Origin: an uncultured Collinsella sp.
GTDB taxonomy: Bacteria; Actinomycetota; Coriobacteriia; Coriobacteriales; Coriobacteriaceae
NCBI GenBank assembly: GCA_937995345.1
Contig: CALKKS010000008.1
Location: 1 to 64,000 of the forward strand
DNA: 64,000 nucleotides
Direction: 5' to 3'
The translations under genes were made by a program, and so were the position numbers. Under the pieces are notes generated by a model. It searched no databases. It saw only the letters and a program-made list of their open reading frames with translations, and had not been told where the DNA came from. Position 1 is the stretch's first letter. Every line of letters starts with the position of its first letter. Below are positions 7,226-16,088 of this stretch, piece after piece.

Positions 7226-8689
7226 CTAGTCGAGGTCAGCACCGTTGGTGGCGATAACCTTCTGGTACCAATCGAAGCTCTTCTTCTTAGAGCGTGCATA
7301 GGTACCGTTGCCCTCATTGTCGAGGTCGACATAGATAAAGCCGTACCGTTTGTCCATTTCGCACGTCGACATCGAGACCAGGTCGATGCATCCCCACGGG
7401 GTATAGCCCATCACGTCGACACCTTCCTCGATAGCGGCGCCGATGGCCTTAATGTGCTCACGGAAGTAATCGATGCGATAGTCATCGTCAATTGTGCCGT
7501 CTTCGTTGACCTTATCGTAGGCACCAAGACCGTTCTCGACGATAAAGAGCGGCTTATGGTAGCGGTCCTGCATATCGATCAACGCGTAGGTGAGGCCATC
7601 GGGATCGACCTGCCAACCCCAGTCAGAAATGGGCAGGAAGGGGTTCTTGACGCCGGTAGCAAGGTTTCCTCCGACTTTCTCGCGCTTGTCCGCATCAATG
7701 GAGTCAACCATCGACATGTAATAAGAAAACGAGACGAAGTCGACCGGATACTGTTTGAGAATGGCCTCGTCACCCATGCCGAACTCGACGTGGATGCCCT
7801 TGCGCTTCCAATAGTTGAGCACATGATGCGGATACTCGCCAAGGACCTGGACATCGCTATAGAAGTAGTTATCGCGATTGTCCTTCTGCGCAAGCAGCAA
7901 GTTTTTGGGATTGCAGTTCTCGGGATAGGTAAGGGTACGCGTGACCATGCAGCCCATCTGAGCACTGGGAACCATCTCGTGCAGCATCTTGGTGGCAAGG
8001 GCACTCGCCACAAATTGATTGTGCACGCACTGGTAGATAAGCTCCTCGCGCTTATCCTCGGGATAGCGCTCGGTGCAAACGCCAATTGTGGTCCAGGGGT
8101 GGCGGAACACAGAGTCGATCTCGTTGAACGTGAGCCAATAGGTCACGTACTTGCCAAACTCACGAAAGCAGACCTCGCAGAAGCGCAAGAAGAAGTCGAT
8201 GACCTCGCGCTTGCCCCACCCATCGTAGTGATTTGCCAGATAGAGCGGCATCTCGTAGTGATGAAGCGTCACAAGCGGCTCGATACCCGCATCTTTCATA
8301 GTGCGGAACAGATCGCGGTAGTAGTCGATACCGGCCTGGAGCGGCTCTTCCTCTGTCCCCGTGGGGAACAGACGGGTCCACTGGATAGATACGCGCAGCG
8401 TCTTGAAGCCCATCTCCTGGAAAAGCGCAATGTCCTCCTTGTAGTGATGAAAGAAGTCGATGCCGTGACGCTTGGGATACACGTAGGTATCGGTCGAGGC
8501 CTCGGCCTCCTTGATTTGTTCATCGGTAATCCCGTGCAACGCCGCGTAGTCCTTTTTGTCGACCTTGGGCTTATAGGTGGTGCAGTCGGCAACCGAAAGG
8601 CCCTTGCCACCCACATCCCAAGCACCCTCGCACTGGTTGGCGGCAGTAGCACCGCCCCACAAAAAGCCTTCGGGGAACACGTAGCTCAT
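7226..8689 (-). CDS. 6-phospho-beta-glucosidase (GH1), copy 2
   Basis: This second GH1 enzyme (487 residues) has WLTFNEIDS as acid/base motif and IVENGLG (E385) as nucleophile, with the phosphate-binding type C-terminus RSKKKSFDWYQKVI. It differs from copy 1 by an insertion near residues 30-60 and in the substrate-pocket segments. It is the gene nearest the PTS permease, 96 bases after EIIC, and a strong hairpin with four T residues lies in that gap. The hairpin may reduce or process transcription into the hydrolase genes. A 66-base gap with another hairpin separates it from copy 1. Confidence 0.93.
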   Translation of the reverse strand: MSYVFPEGFLWGGATAANQCEGAWDVGGKGLSVADCTTYKPKVDKKDYAALHGITDEQIKEAEASTDTYVYPKRHGIDFFHHYKEDIALFQEMGFKTLRVSIQWTRLFPTGTEEEPLQAGIDYYRDLFRTMKDAGIEPLVTLHHYEMPLYLANHYDGWGKREVIDFFLRFCEVCFREFGKYVTYWLTFNEIDSVFRHPWTTIGVCTERYPEDKREELIYQCVHNQFVASALATKMLHEMVPSAQMGCMVTRTLTYPENCNPKNLLLAQKDNRDNYFYSDVQVLGEYPHHVLNYWKRKGIHVEFGMGDEAILKQYPVDFVSFSYYMSMVDSIDADKREKVGGNLATGVKNPFLPISDWGWQVDPDGLTYALIDMQDRYHKPLFIVENGLGAYDKVNEDGTIDDDYRIDYFREHIKAIGAAIEEGVDVMGYTPWGCIDLVSMSTCEMDKRYGFIYVDLDNEGNGTYARSKKKSFDWYQKVIATNGADLD

Positions 8690-8705
8690 AGTTATCTCCT
8701 TAGTT

Positions 8706-8743
8706 AAAAGAGGGGCACGGCGCTCCCGTGCACCGCGCCCCTC
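8706..8743 (-). terminator. Intra-operon hairpin with short T run
   Basis: GAGGGGC and GCCCCTC arms (8743-8737 and 8716-8710) enclose a further partly paired GC segment and are followed on the minus strand by TTTT. It lies between EIIC and the first GH1 gene and probably acts as a partial terminator or processing site. Confidence 0.55.
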
Positions 8744-8785
8744 GAAGTTACAGGCATATTATCGGACAGCCGATAGGTGTAGTCG

Positions 8786-10096
8786 TTAGGCCTGAGCAGC
8801 CTCTTCCTGCTCCTTCTTGGCCAGCTTGCTGTTGGCGAGGACGAAGGGGATCCAGATAAGGACGCCCACGACGAGCTCGATGAGCTGGACCACGACGCCC
8901 TGCCAGCCATGACCGACAAAAGCGTTGAGAAGAATGGGTACACCGAAGGGGACGTCGACCGTGTTGCAGGGAAGGAAGCCGATAGAGGTTGCAAACATGG
9001 CAATGGCAACGCAGATACCGGAACCAAAAGCAAACGGGATTGCGTAGATCGGGTTCAAGACCAGAGGGATACCGAAGACGACGGGCTCGGAGATGCCGCA
9101 GATGCCAGGCAGGAAACCGAGCTTAGCGATAGCCTTTTCCTCATCGCGCTTGGAGCACAGGAAAATAGCGATGATGAGGCAGAGGGTCATACCAGCGCCA
9201 CCGGGAGCAACGAAGCAGTTCCAGAAACCCATAGTGAACGGAGAATCGGGCATGGTGCCAGCGGCAAGGGCGGCGGTGTTGGCGGCGATTGCGGCATTGA
9301 ACATGGGGTTGCGCACCGGGGAAACAATGAGACCGCCATGGATACCGAGAACCCAGAAGAGCTGGGACACGACAACGATGATGACAACGCCAGCCGGAGT
9401 CTTGAAGGCCGCCTCGAGCGGAGCCTGCATAAGGCCGTAGATCCAGTCGTTGATGTAGGAGCCGGTAAGGGCTTGGAAGCCAAGGCCGAAGATAGCGCTC
9501 ACGACGAGGACAATAAAGACCGGGATCATAACGTTGAAGGACTGGGAGATACCAGAGGGAACCGAAGGAGGCATCTTGATCTTGATCTGGTCGATCTTAG
9601 AGAGCCAGCAGAAAAGCGAACCGAAGACAACGGCCGTAATCATGCCGACAAAAAGACCCTGAGCGCCCATCTGAGTGGTAAGCAGACCAGACACCGGAGC
9701 CTCGAGAGCCGTGCCGGCACCGTCGACCTTGATGGAGGTGCAAATCATGGAAATGTAGGCCGCCACGGAAACGAGTGCGGTCGGATACTCCGGAGCCTTC
9801 TTGGCGCGAGCCAGGTAAAGGCCAATCAGGAAGGTAATAGGCACCGTCATGAAGGACATGGTGCAGTAGTTGATGGCGGTAAATGCCGGCTCAAGCCCCG
9901 CGAGCGCGGGAAGCCATTGCGCAAGCCCCGTCGTGGTGGAAGAGACCAACGTCTTGAGCAGCGTGCCCATAGAGCCCACGATAACGAAGGGCATAAACGC
10001 GGTAAAGGCATCCTTGATTGCGGAGAGATATACGTTGTCGCCTACTTTTTCTGCGACAACCATCATCACATCTTCGAATTTCTCGGAGAAAGCCAT
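8786..10096 (-). CDS. celB: PTS permease EIIC, lactose/cellobiose family
   Basis: This is the membrane transport component of a lactose/cellobiose-type PTS. It takes up a beta-glucoside while EIIB phosphorylates it. The 436 residues include about ten membrane segments, the start FEDVMMVVAEKVGDNVYLSAIKDAF typical of the family, the IWGVLGIHGG-like motif (LFWVLGIHGGLIV) and the GICGISEPVVFGIPLVLNP signature. It is encoded downstream of EIIA and EIIB and upstream of two 6-phospho-beta-glucosidases. Substrate is inferred as cellobiose or a related glucoside from these neighbours. Confidence 0.93.
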   Translation of the reverse strand: MAFSEKFEDVMMVVAEKVGDNVYLSAIKDAFTAFMPFVIVGSMGTLLKTLVSSTTTGLAQWLPALAGLEPAFTAINYCTMSFMTVPITFLIGLYLARAKKAPEYPTALVSVAAYISMICTSIKVDGAGTALEAPVSGLLTTQMGAQGLFVGMITAVVFGSLFCWLSKIDQIKIKMPPSVPSGISQSFNVMIPVFIVLVVSAIFGLGFQALTGSYINDWIYGLMQAPLEAAFKTPAGVVIIVVVSQLFWVLGIHGGLIVSPVRNPMFNAAIAANTAALAAGTMPDSPFTMGFWNCFVAPGGAGMTLCLIIAIFLCSKRDEEKAIAKLGFLPGICGISEPVVFGIPLVLNPIYAIPFAFGSGICVAIAMFATSIGFLPCNTVDVPFGVPILLNAFVGHGWQGVVVQLIELVVGVLIWIPFVLANSKLAKKEQEEAAQA

Positions 10097-10143
10097 ATGA
10101 TGTACCTGCTTTCGAAAGTTAATGACATGCTTTCGGATGTAGG

Positions 10144-10171
10144 CCGCTGTCGAGTGCTAGTCGCACAGCGG
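10144..10171 (-). other. Hairpin between EIIB and EIIC
   Basis: CCGCTGT (10144-10150) and ACAGCGG (10165-10171) form a perfect 7-bp stem in the 97-base gap. It is one of four hairpins in the gaps of this operon. Confidence 0.5.
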
Positions 10172-10193
10172 CGATTTTTGGGCTATAGAGCCC

Positions 10194-10502
10194 TTATGCC
10201 TTGGCGACCAGGTCCTCCGCCTGCTTGAGGACCCTGGCGCCATCGCAGCTGCCGTAGGCAACCGGATCGATTACGGCAACGGGAGCTTTGCCGTCAACGA
10301 CTTTGGTGAGTTTGCGCTGAAGATGGCGGACCTGCGGGCCAAGCAGCAAAACGTCAAAGTTTCCAAGTTCCTCGGCAACCTGACCTTGCTCGACGGCCCA
10401 GATCTTGTAATCATCCTTACCCTGGGCCTTGGCGGCCTCTTCCATCTTGCTCACAACAAGCGAGGTGCTCATACCAGCACAGCAAGCCAACATGATGTTC
10501 AT
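10194..10502 (-). CDS. celA: PTS EIIB, lactose/cellobiose family
   Basis: This 102-residue cytoplasmic protein carries the phosphoryl group from EIIA to the incoming sugar. The phosphorylated Cys is in the P-loop MLACCAGMSTSLVV near residue 8, the family hallmark, and the length is usual. It lies between EIIA (63 bases upstream) and EIIC (97 bases downstream). A hairpin sits in both gaps. With EIIA and EIIC it forms a complete split PTS transporter for a beta-glucoside. Confidence 0.93.
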   Translation of the reverse strand: MNIMLACCAGMSTSLVVSKMEEAAKAQGKDDYKIWAVEQGQVAEELGNFDVLLLGPQVRHLQRKLTKVVDGKAPVAVIDPVAYGSCDGARVLKQAEDLVAKA

Positions 10503-10518
10503 AACGGACTCCTTTCAA

Positions 10519-10539
10519 AAGCGCTCATCTTGGGCGCTT
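10519..10539 (-). other. Hairpin between EIIA and EIIB
   Basis: AAGCGCTC (10519-10526) and GGGCGCTT (10532-10539) pair with one G-T pair and a five-base loop. It is placed shortly before the EIIB ribosome binding site. Confidence 0.45.
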
Positions 10540-10565
10540 GATTGAACAACCTCGGTATTATTGGG

Positions 10566-10886
10566 CTATTTGCCCTCGTACTTATCGCGATAAAGCTCGA
10601 TGAAGCGCTCAGCAAAATCACTCGCCATGATGGCCATCGTCAGATGATCCTCGGCATGGATCAAGATGATGTTGATATCAACCTCGTTGCCGTTTGCCTC
10701 GGCCTGAGTGAGCTCGAACTGCATCTTGTGGGCAGCGCTCATCTCGGACTGCGCCTCGGCGAGCTGTTTCTCGGCCTCTTCGAAATCGCCATCATGGGCG
10801 GCGTCGATTGCCATGAGCGCGGCGGACTTGGCGTTGCCCGCATGCAGGATGATTTGAAGGGCATTTTCATATTTGCTCTCGTCCAT
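10566..10886 (-). CDS. celC: PTS EIIA, lactose/cellobiose family
   Basis: This 106-residue helical protein takes phosphate from HPr and passes it to EIIB. It has the family layout: the HAGNAKSAALMAIDAA helix near residue 16, a long acidic middle helix, and the conserved IHAEDHLTMAI motif that contains the active His. The usual partner Asp is also visible. It starts 12 bases after the regulator gene, so regulator and PTS genes are probably on one transcript. Family members act as trimers. Confidence 0.92.
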   Translation of the reverse strand: MDESKYENALQIILHAGNAKSAALMAIDAAHDGDFEEAEKQLAEAQSEMSAAHKMQFELTQAEANGNEVDINIILIHAEDHLTMAIMASDFAERFIELYRDKYEGK

Positions 10887-10898
10887 CGGTGTCTCCTT

Positions 10899-12830
10899 CT
10901 ACTCGTTGTTGTCTGTTTTTCCATACATATTCAAAAGCTTGACGACGGTCTCCCATCGTTGGTTGTCGACAAGCTCCTGGATAGCCTCTTTGCTGGTAAG
11001 CATCTTGGCCATACTGCGGTAGAAACGGTCAAGCTTCTTGTTCTTAGCCTTTGAAACCGATACGAGAAAGACCGCCCGTACCGCCTGCCCATTCCATTCG
11101 ACCGGCTCACGCAGTAGTCCAACGCAAACAAACGTCTCATCCGTCACGGCCTTGACCGAATGGGGCATGGCAACCTGATTGCCAAAACTCGTCTGCGCGA
11201 GTTCCTCGCGACGCATGACCAGCTGCTTAAACTCGTCAGGCACGTTACGCATGGCGGCGACCTGCTCGCATAGAATTGAGATGACCTCGTTCTTGTCTGC
11301 CGCGACTATATCGGAGACAAAAAGGTCAGCCGAAAAATAAGGTGCAAGGTCACCGGTAACATTTGCACCGGCAAGAATCTCACGAACATCGTGCATATCA
11401 TCGGCATCGAGAAAGAAGCTCACCTCGCGCACGGGCACCGGAAGCGCTCGATGCAGGGGCACCGTGGTAAAAACGTAATCAATACCCGTCATATCAATAC
11501 TGTCGATATGGGAGGCATCGCAGGTCACGATCTTGTCCACGAGAGCACCGAACTCTTGGCGGTATCGGTACTCGAGGAGCTTGGCGCTTCCCTGTCCGCT
11601 CGCGCACACTACGAGGATATTCTTACGCGGGACCTCGCTCTTCTGGCGCTCAAGCGCCAAGGCGAAGGCGAGTGCGATATAGCCGATCTCGTCATCGGAA
11701 AGACGGCTACCGTAGTGCTCGGCGAGGATGACCGACGAATCGAGTGCCATCGAATACGCGAGCGCGAAGCGCTCCTTGATATCGGCAAGCAGCGGATTAT
11801 CGATATGCATGCGATATTTGAGACGCACGGCAAGCGGAACGATATGACGTGCGAGGTTCATGCGGAGCTCAAGATCGCCACGGAAATCAAAGTGGCAGGA
11901 ATCCCAGATGCACTCGAGCATCTCGGTGACCACGTCCCAAACCTCGTCGGAAATTACGAGACCTTCATCGGCACCATCAGGACTAGCATACAGAGACTGC
12001 TTGCCCGCAAGGTGAATGGCGATATAGGCAACTTCCTCCTCTGGGAGCCGAATGTCGAAAGCCTTCTCGATACCCAAAGCCACACGCCCGGCCACCGCAA
12101 ACTCACGCGCTGTACGTAACTTCTCAATATGTTCGGCTTCGAGCGGAACGTAGCAGTGCTCGCGAATTCGCCAAATGGCGACTGCGATATGAACCAGCAG
12201 GTTTTGATAGGCCGCCGAGTTGATTTGGAAGCCTTCCTCGGCAATGACCTCATTAACACAGGTGGCAATCGCGTCGAGGGTCACCTGGTTCTGAGAATCG
12301 TTCTCACGGTGCTCTGCAAGCTTGTCGAGCGTAAGGCTTGCCAGGCAGAGACGGCGCGACATCTCCGAGCCGCTCACGCGAATCCCGTAATGGGGACGCC
12401 GTTCAAGCGTGAGATCGAACTTAGCCAGCTGCGTCTCAACCCGCTTCAGATCGCCTGAAATAGCATTGCGGGATACATAGAGGATCTCCGAAAGATCGTC
12501 CAAGGTGATCCAGTCGACGCGACTCAACAGGTCGTTCAGCAAGTACTCAACGCGTCCCTCACTCGTAGAGGGAATTGACTTGAGACCCCCATTGGATGCA
12601 TCGTCCTTGATCGAGCGGTATGCGTCGCAATCGCTGATATTGAGGGAATAACCTCCACCGCGACGTTTATGGATATGAGCTTCAGGCTCGAGAGCAGCAT
12701 TGAGCTTCTTGACGTAAGTGCGAATCGTGCGATCGCTCACGCCAAACTCTTCGCAAAGACGAGCGGGCGAAACATCGGGATTGCCCTCGATATAGTCAAG
12801 TACTTTTTGAACCTGCGAATCTAACACCAA
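10899..12830 (-). CDS. PRD-containing transcriptional activator (LicR/BglG type) with EIIB- and EIIA-like domains
   Basis: The protein controls the beta-glucoside operon in response to PTS phosphorylation. Domains in order: an N-terminal HTH (about 1-60), a second Mga-like HTH (80-160), two PRDs (about 180-400), an EIIB-like domain with a Cys in NILVVCASGQGSAKLLEYR, and a C-terminal EIIA (fructose/mannitol type) domain with MPHS as phosphorylation site. The 643 residues match the LicR family. The frame is open to an ATG at 12848, but the GGGGAGG site lies after that ATG, 7 bases before TTG at 12830. I therefore use TTG; a GTG follows directly. Confidence 0.9.
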   Translation of the reverse strand: MVLDSQVQKVLDYIEGNPDVSPARLCEEFGVSDRTIRTYVKKLNAALEPEAHIHKRRGGGYSLNISDCDAYRSIKDDASNGGLKSIPSTSEGRVEYLLNDLLSRVDWITLDDLSEILYVSRNAISGDLKRVETQLAKFDLTLERRPHYGIRVSGSEMSRRLCLASLTLDKLAEHRENDSQNQVTLDAIATCVNEVIAEEGFQINSAAYQNLLVHIAVAIWRIREHCYVPLEAEHIEKLRTAREFAVAGRVALGIEKAFDIRLPEEEVAYIAIHLAGKQSLYASPDGADEGLVISDEVWDVVTEMLECIWDSCHFDFRGDLELRMNLARHIVPLAVRLKYRMHIDNPLLADIKERFALAYSMALDSSVILAEHYGSRLSDDEIGYIALAFALALERQKSEVPRKNILVVCASGQGSAKLLEYRYRQEFGALVDKIVTCDASHIDSIDMTGIDYVFTTVPLHRALPVPVREVSFFLDADDMHDVREILAGANVTGDLAPYFSADLFVSDIVAADKNEVISILCEQVAAMRNVPDEFKQLVMRREELAQTSFGNQVAMPHSVKAVTDETFVCVGLLREPVEWNGQAVRAVFLVSVSKAKNKKLDRFYRSMAKMLTSKEAIQELVDNQRWETVVKLLNMYGKTDNNE

Positions 12831-12947
12831 CGTTCCACCTCCCCGCATCTATCCGACAATTAGAAAGATACAAGGTTTATGAAAGGCGTTCCACAATCTC
12901 GATTTCCCCAGAAGTCGGAAGTCTCTTGGGTGGAAATGGAAAACTGA

Positions 12948-13628
12948 TTAACGCATAAACGGGTTATGCTCGCATTCTGTTTGCATGGTGGTTGAGGGCC
13001 CGTGGCCAACGAGACATGTCGTGTCAGCGGGAAGCAGGCGAGCGAGCTTGGAGAGTGAGCACAGAATCGCTGCCTCATCGCCACCGGCAAGATCGGTGCG
13101 GCCGTGACTGCCAGGGAACAGTGTGTCGCCCACGAAAGCGATATTTCCCTGCTCGGTGGCGGCGAATAGAACGATGCCGCCCGGCGTATGCCCTGGTGTC
13201 TCGATCACCTGTAGGCAGATATCGCCCACCTCGAGAGCATCGCCCTCGGCGAGCAGGCGCGTCGGCTCCCCGGGGTCGGGCGTCTCAATGCCCCACATAG
13301 CTCGCTGTTCCTCGATGTTCGCATGCGGCACCGCCGCATCCTTAGCACACAGCTCATACTGGCAGCCCTCGCCAACGGTGGTTCGCACGCCGGCAACACC
13401 ACCAACGTGATCGGCATGGCCATGAGTGCATACGGCGCCAAGCACGCGTACGCCGGGATGCTCGGCTCGAATATGCTCTACCAAGCGCTCGCCTTCCCAT
13501 GCGGGGTCGATAATCATGCACTCATTGTCCGAAATAACAGCATAGCTATTGGTCTGAATGGGACCGTTTACGAGTGTCTCGATCTCGACCGATCCCTTGG
13601 GAGTTAAATCCAAGGACTCAGTACCCAT
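12948..13628 (-). CDS. Metallo-beta-lactamase fold hydrolase (glyoxalase II-like)
   Basis: This 226-residue protein has the full metal-binding set of the fold: THGHADHVGG, the single His of GHTPGG, the Asp in FVGDTLFPGSHGRTDL and the last His in VGHGPSTTM. The short length and GRTDL segment match the glyoxalase II-like YcbL group rather than true beta-lactamases. Likely activity is hydrolysis of thioesters such as hydroxyacyl-thiols, by family analogy. It follows the ppGpp enzyme on the same strand after an 84-base gap that contains a strong hairpin, so it may be separately expressed. Confidence 0.88.
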   Translation of the reverse strand: MGTESLDLTPKGSVEIETLVNGPIQTNSYAVISDNECMIIDPAWEGERLVEHIRAEHPGVRVLGAVCTHGHADHVGGVAGVRTTVGEGCQYELCAKDAAVPHANIEEQRAMWGIETPDPGEPTRLLAEGDALEVGDICLQVIETPGHTPGGIVLFAATEQGNIAFVGDTLFPGSHGRTDLAGGDEAAILCSLSKLARLLPADTTCLVGHGPSTTMQTECEHNPFMR

Positions 13629-13649
13629 GTCCCTCTCCTCTCTATAGAA

Positions 13650-13675
13650 CTCGAGGCATCAAACGATGCCTCGAG
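13650..13675 (-). terminator. Hairpin after the ppGpp enzyme gene
   Basis: A perfect 11-bp stem with a four-base loop (13650-13660 with 13665-13675) is followed on the minus strand by TTCTAT. The short T stretch makes it a moderate terminator for the recJ-rsh unit. Confidence 0.6.
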
Positions 13676-13712
13676 TGTAGCGAATATCGATAATGCGGCA
13701 CATTCGTCGCGA

Positions 13713-16073
13713 CTAAACGCGGCGCTTAAGCTGGGCTCCACCCTCGCCGGGCATCAGGCGGCGCGCGTCGTAGACCGAGTCAACGCTGCTGATAGAGGCC
13801 AGCAGCGGATCCAGACCACTCGCGTCCGAGATCTCGACCATAAAGCGCAGGGTTGCAATACCCTCGCGGTTGGTCGACGTGGCGGCAGAAAGGATATTGC
13901 CGCCCGCATCGCCAATGGCAATGGTGACATCCTTGAGCAGGCCCATGCGGTCCAGGCACTCGACCACGATCTCGACTTGGAAGAGGGTGTCGGCAGCGCC
14001 GTCCCACTCAACTTCGATCATGCGCTCGGGATGCTCCATAAGACCCTTGACGTTGGGGCAGTTGGCGCGATGCACCGAGACACCACGACCGCGCGTGATG
14101 AAGCCAACGATATCGTCGCCCGTCACCGGATTGCAGCAATGAGCCAGACGGACCAGCAGACCGCTGCTGCTCTCGCCCTTGACGATAATGCCGTTGCTGG
14201 CGCTCTTGTCGCGCTTTTGCGGCTTGCGATTGGAGCCGCGAGCAGGCTGCTTGACGACCTCGGCAATGGCTTCGGTCTTGGTGAGCTGCTCCTCGGGCTT
14301 GGGGTCCAAGATTTGCTCGACCTTGTTACCCACAGCGCGCGGGGCAACCTTGCCGGCGCCGACGGCGGCAAACAGGTCCTCGAGCTGTTTGTAGTTAAAC
14401 TGCTCCGCCACGGCGTTGAGCGCACGCGTGGATCGCGGCGTAGAGATGCCATACCCGCGCTTGCGCAGGTCCTTGGCCAGTATATCGCGGCCGGTGGCAG
14501 CGTCATCGTCTTTGGTCGCGGCGGCAAAATAGCGGCGGATCTTTGACTTGGCCGAAGGGGTCTTAACGATCTTGAGCCAATCACGCGACGGCTTGGAGCT
14601 CTTGTTGGTCAGGATCTCGACACGGTCGCCCGTCTTGATCTCGTGCGTGAGCGGGGCCACCGCACCGTTGATCTTAGCGCCGACGCAGTGGTTGCCCACC
14701 TCGGTGTGAACGGCGTAGGCAAAGTCGAGCGGCGTGGAGCCGGCACGAAGTGCCATGACCTCGCCCTTGGGCGTAAAGACGAAGATCTCTTGATCGAAGA
14801 GGTCGACCTTCAGCGAGTGCAGGTATTCCTTGGCATCGGTGATCTCATCAGACGCAGCCCAATCGAGCGAATGTTTGAGCCAGTTAATCTGATCGTCCAG
14901 ACGCTGCGCATCATTGGTCTTGGAGGCAGACGATCCGCCCGACTTCTTATAGAGCCAGTGGGCGGCAATGCCGTACTCGGCCTGCTCATGCATCTCGTAG
15001 GTTCGAATCTGAATCTCGAGCGGACGAGCCGTGGGGCCGATAACCGTCGTGTGGAGCGACTGGTAGTTATTAACCTTGGGCATGGCGATATAGTCTTTAA
15101 AGCGACCGGGCATGGGGTGCCATAGTGTGTGCACCGCGCCGAGCGTGGAGTAGCAATCGCGCACCGAATGCGTGATGACGCGCAGTGCCACCAGGTCGTA
15201 GATCTCGGAGAATTCCTTGCCCTTGCGCTTCATCTTTTGGTAGATGGACCAATAGTGCTTGGAGCGGCCGTTGATCTGGAAGCCCTCCAGGCCAATGCGG
15301 TTGAGCTCGTCGGTGAGCGTCTTGATGGTCTCGGCCAGATAGCGCTCGCGAACCTCGCGCGACTCGGCTACCATGCGTGCAATGCGCTGGTAGGCATCGG
15401 GCTCCAGGTAGAAGAAGGACAGGTCCTCGAGCTCCCACTTAATGGAGCTCATGCCCAGACGGTCGGCCAGGGGCGCGTATACGTCCATGGTCTCGCGGGC
15501 CTTAAACAGGCGACGGTCCTCGCGAAGGGCCGCCAGCGTACGCATGTTATGCAGGCGGTCGGCAAGTTTGACGATGATAACGCGGATGTCCTTGGACATG
15601 GCGAGAAACATCTTGCGCAGCGTAAGCGCCTGTTTCTCGTCCATGCTGTCGACTTCGATGTTGGTGAGCTTGGTCACGCCATCGACGAGCTCGGCCACCG
15701 TATCGCCAAACAGGCCGGCAACATCGGCAAGCGAGGTCTCGGTATCCTCAACGGTATCGTGCAGCAGCGCGGCGCACACCACGTCACAGTCCATCTTGAG
15801 ATCGGCCAAAATGATAGCCACCTCGACGGGATGGTTGATGTACATCTCACCCGAGCGCCGCTTTTGGTTGCAGTGCTTCTCGGCAGCAAAGCAATAGGCC
15901 TGCTCCACCTTGGAGAAGTCGCCCTCATTCATATATTTGAGGCACAGACGCTCCAGCTTGTCGTAGCTGTCCGCCATAATCTCGGGCGGCAGCTCATCGG
16001 CATGCTTATAGTGCTCCATCTCCGAAAACGGCTGGAGGGTGGAATCATGGGCGGTACGGGCTGCGGCATCCAT
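13713..16073 (-). CDS. rsh: Bifunctional (p)ppGpp synthetase/hydrolase (RelA/SpoT homologue)
   Basis: The enzyme makes and breaks the alarmone (p)ppGpp in the stringent response. The 786 residues show an HD hydrolase domain (INHPVEVA at 80, ALLHDTVEDT with H105-D106), then the synthetase domain with GRSKHYWSIYQKMKRKG and RFKDYIAMPK. A TGS domain (DLFDQEIFVFTPKGEVMALRAGSTPLDFAYAVH) and a C-terminal ACT domain (GLLKDVTIAI) follow. The RFKD motif is the RXKD form typical of bifunctional enzymes, not the EXDD form of synthetase-only RelA. Both catalytic sites look intact. It starts 15 bases after the RecJ-like gene, so the two are probably co-transcribed. Confidence 0.95.
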   Translation of the reverse strand: MDAAARTAHDSTLQPFSEMEHYKHADELPPEIMADSYDKLERLCLKYMNEGDFSKVEQAYCFAAEKHCNQKRRSGEMYINHPVEVAIILADLKMDCDVVCAALLHDTVEDTETSLADVAGLFGDTVAELVDGVTKLTNIEVDSMDEKQALTLRKMFLAMSKDIRVIIVKLADRLHNMRTLAALREDRRLFKARETMDVYAPLADRLGMSSIKWELEDLSFFYLEPDAYQRIARMVAESREVRERYLAETIKTLTDELNRIGLEGFQINGRSKHYWSIYQKMKRKGKEFSEIYDLVALRVITHSVRDCYSTLGAVHTLWHPMPGRFKDYIAMPKVNNYQSLHTTVIGPTARPLEIQIRTYEMHEQAEYGIAAHWLYKKSGGSSASKTNDAQRLDDQINWLKHSLDWAASDEITDAKEYLHSLKVDLFDQEIFVFTPKGEVMALRAGSTPLDFAYAVHTEVGNHCVGAKINGAVAPLTHEIKTGDRVEILTNKSSKPSRDWLKIVKTPSAKSKIRRYFAAATKDDDAATGRDILAKDLRKRGYGISTPRSTRALNAVAEQFNYKQLEDLFAAVGAGKVAPRAVGNKVEQILDPKPEEQLTKTEAIAEVVKQPARGSNRKPQKRDKSASNGIIVKGESSSGLLVRLAHCCNPVTGDDIVGFITRGRGVSVHRANCPNVKGLMEHPERMIEVEWDGAADTLFQVEIVVECLDRMGLLKDVTIAIGDAGGNILSAATSTNREGIATLRFMVEISDASGLDPLLASISSVDSVYDARRLMPGEGGAQLKRRV

Positions 16074-16088
16074 CGAGGTCCCCTTCCC

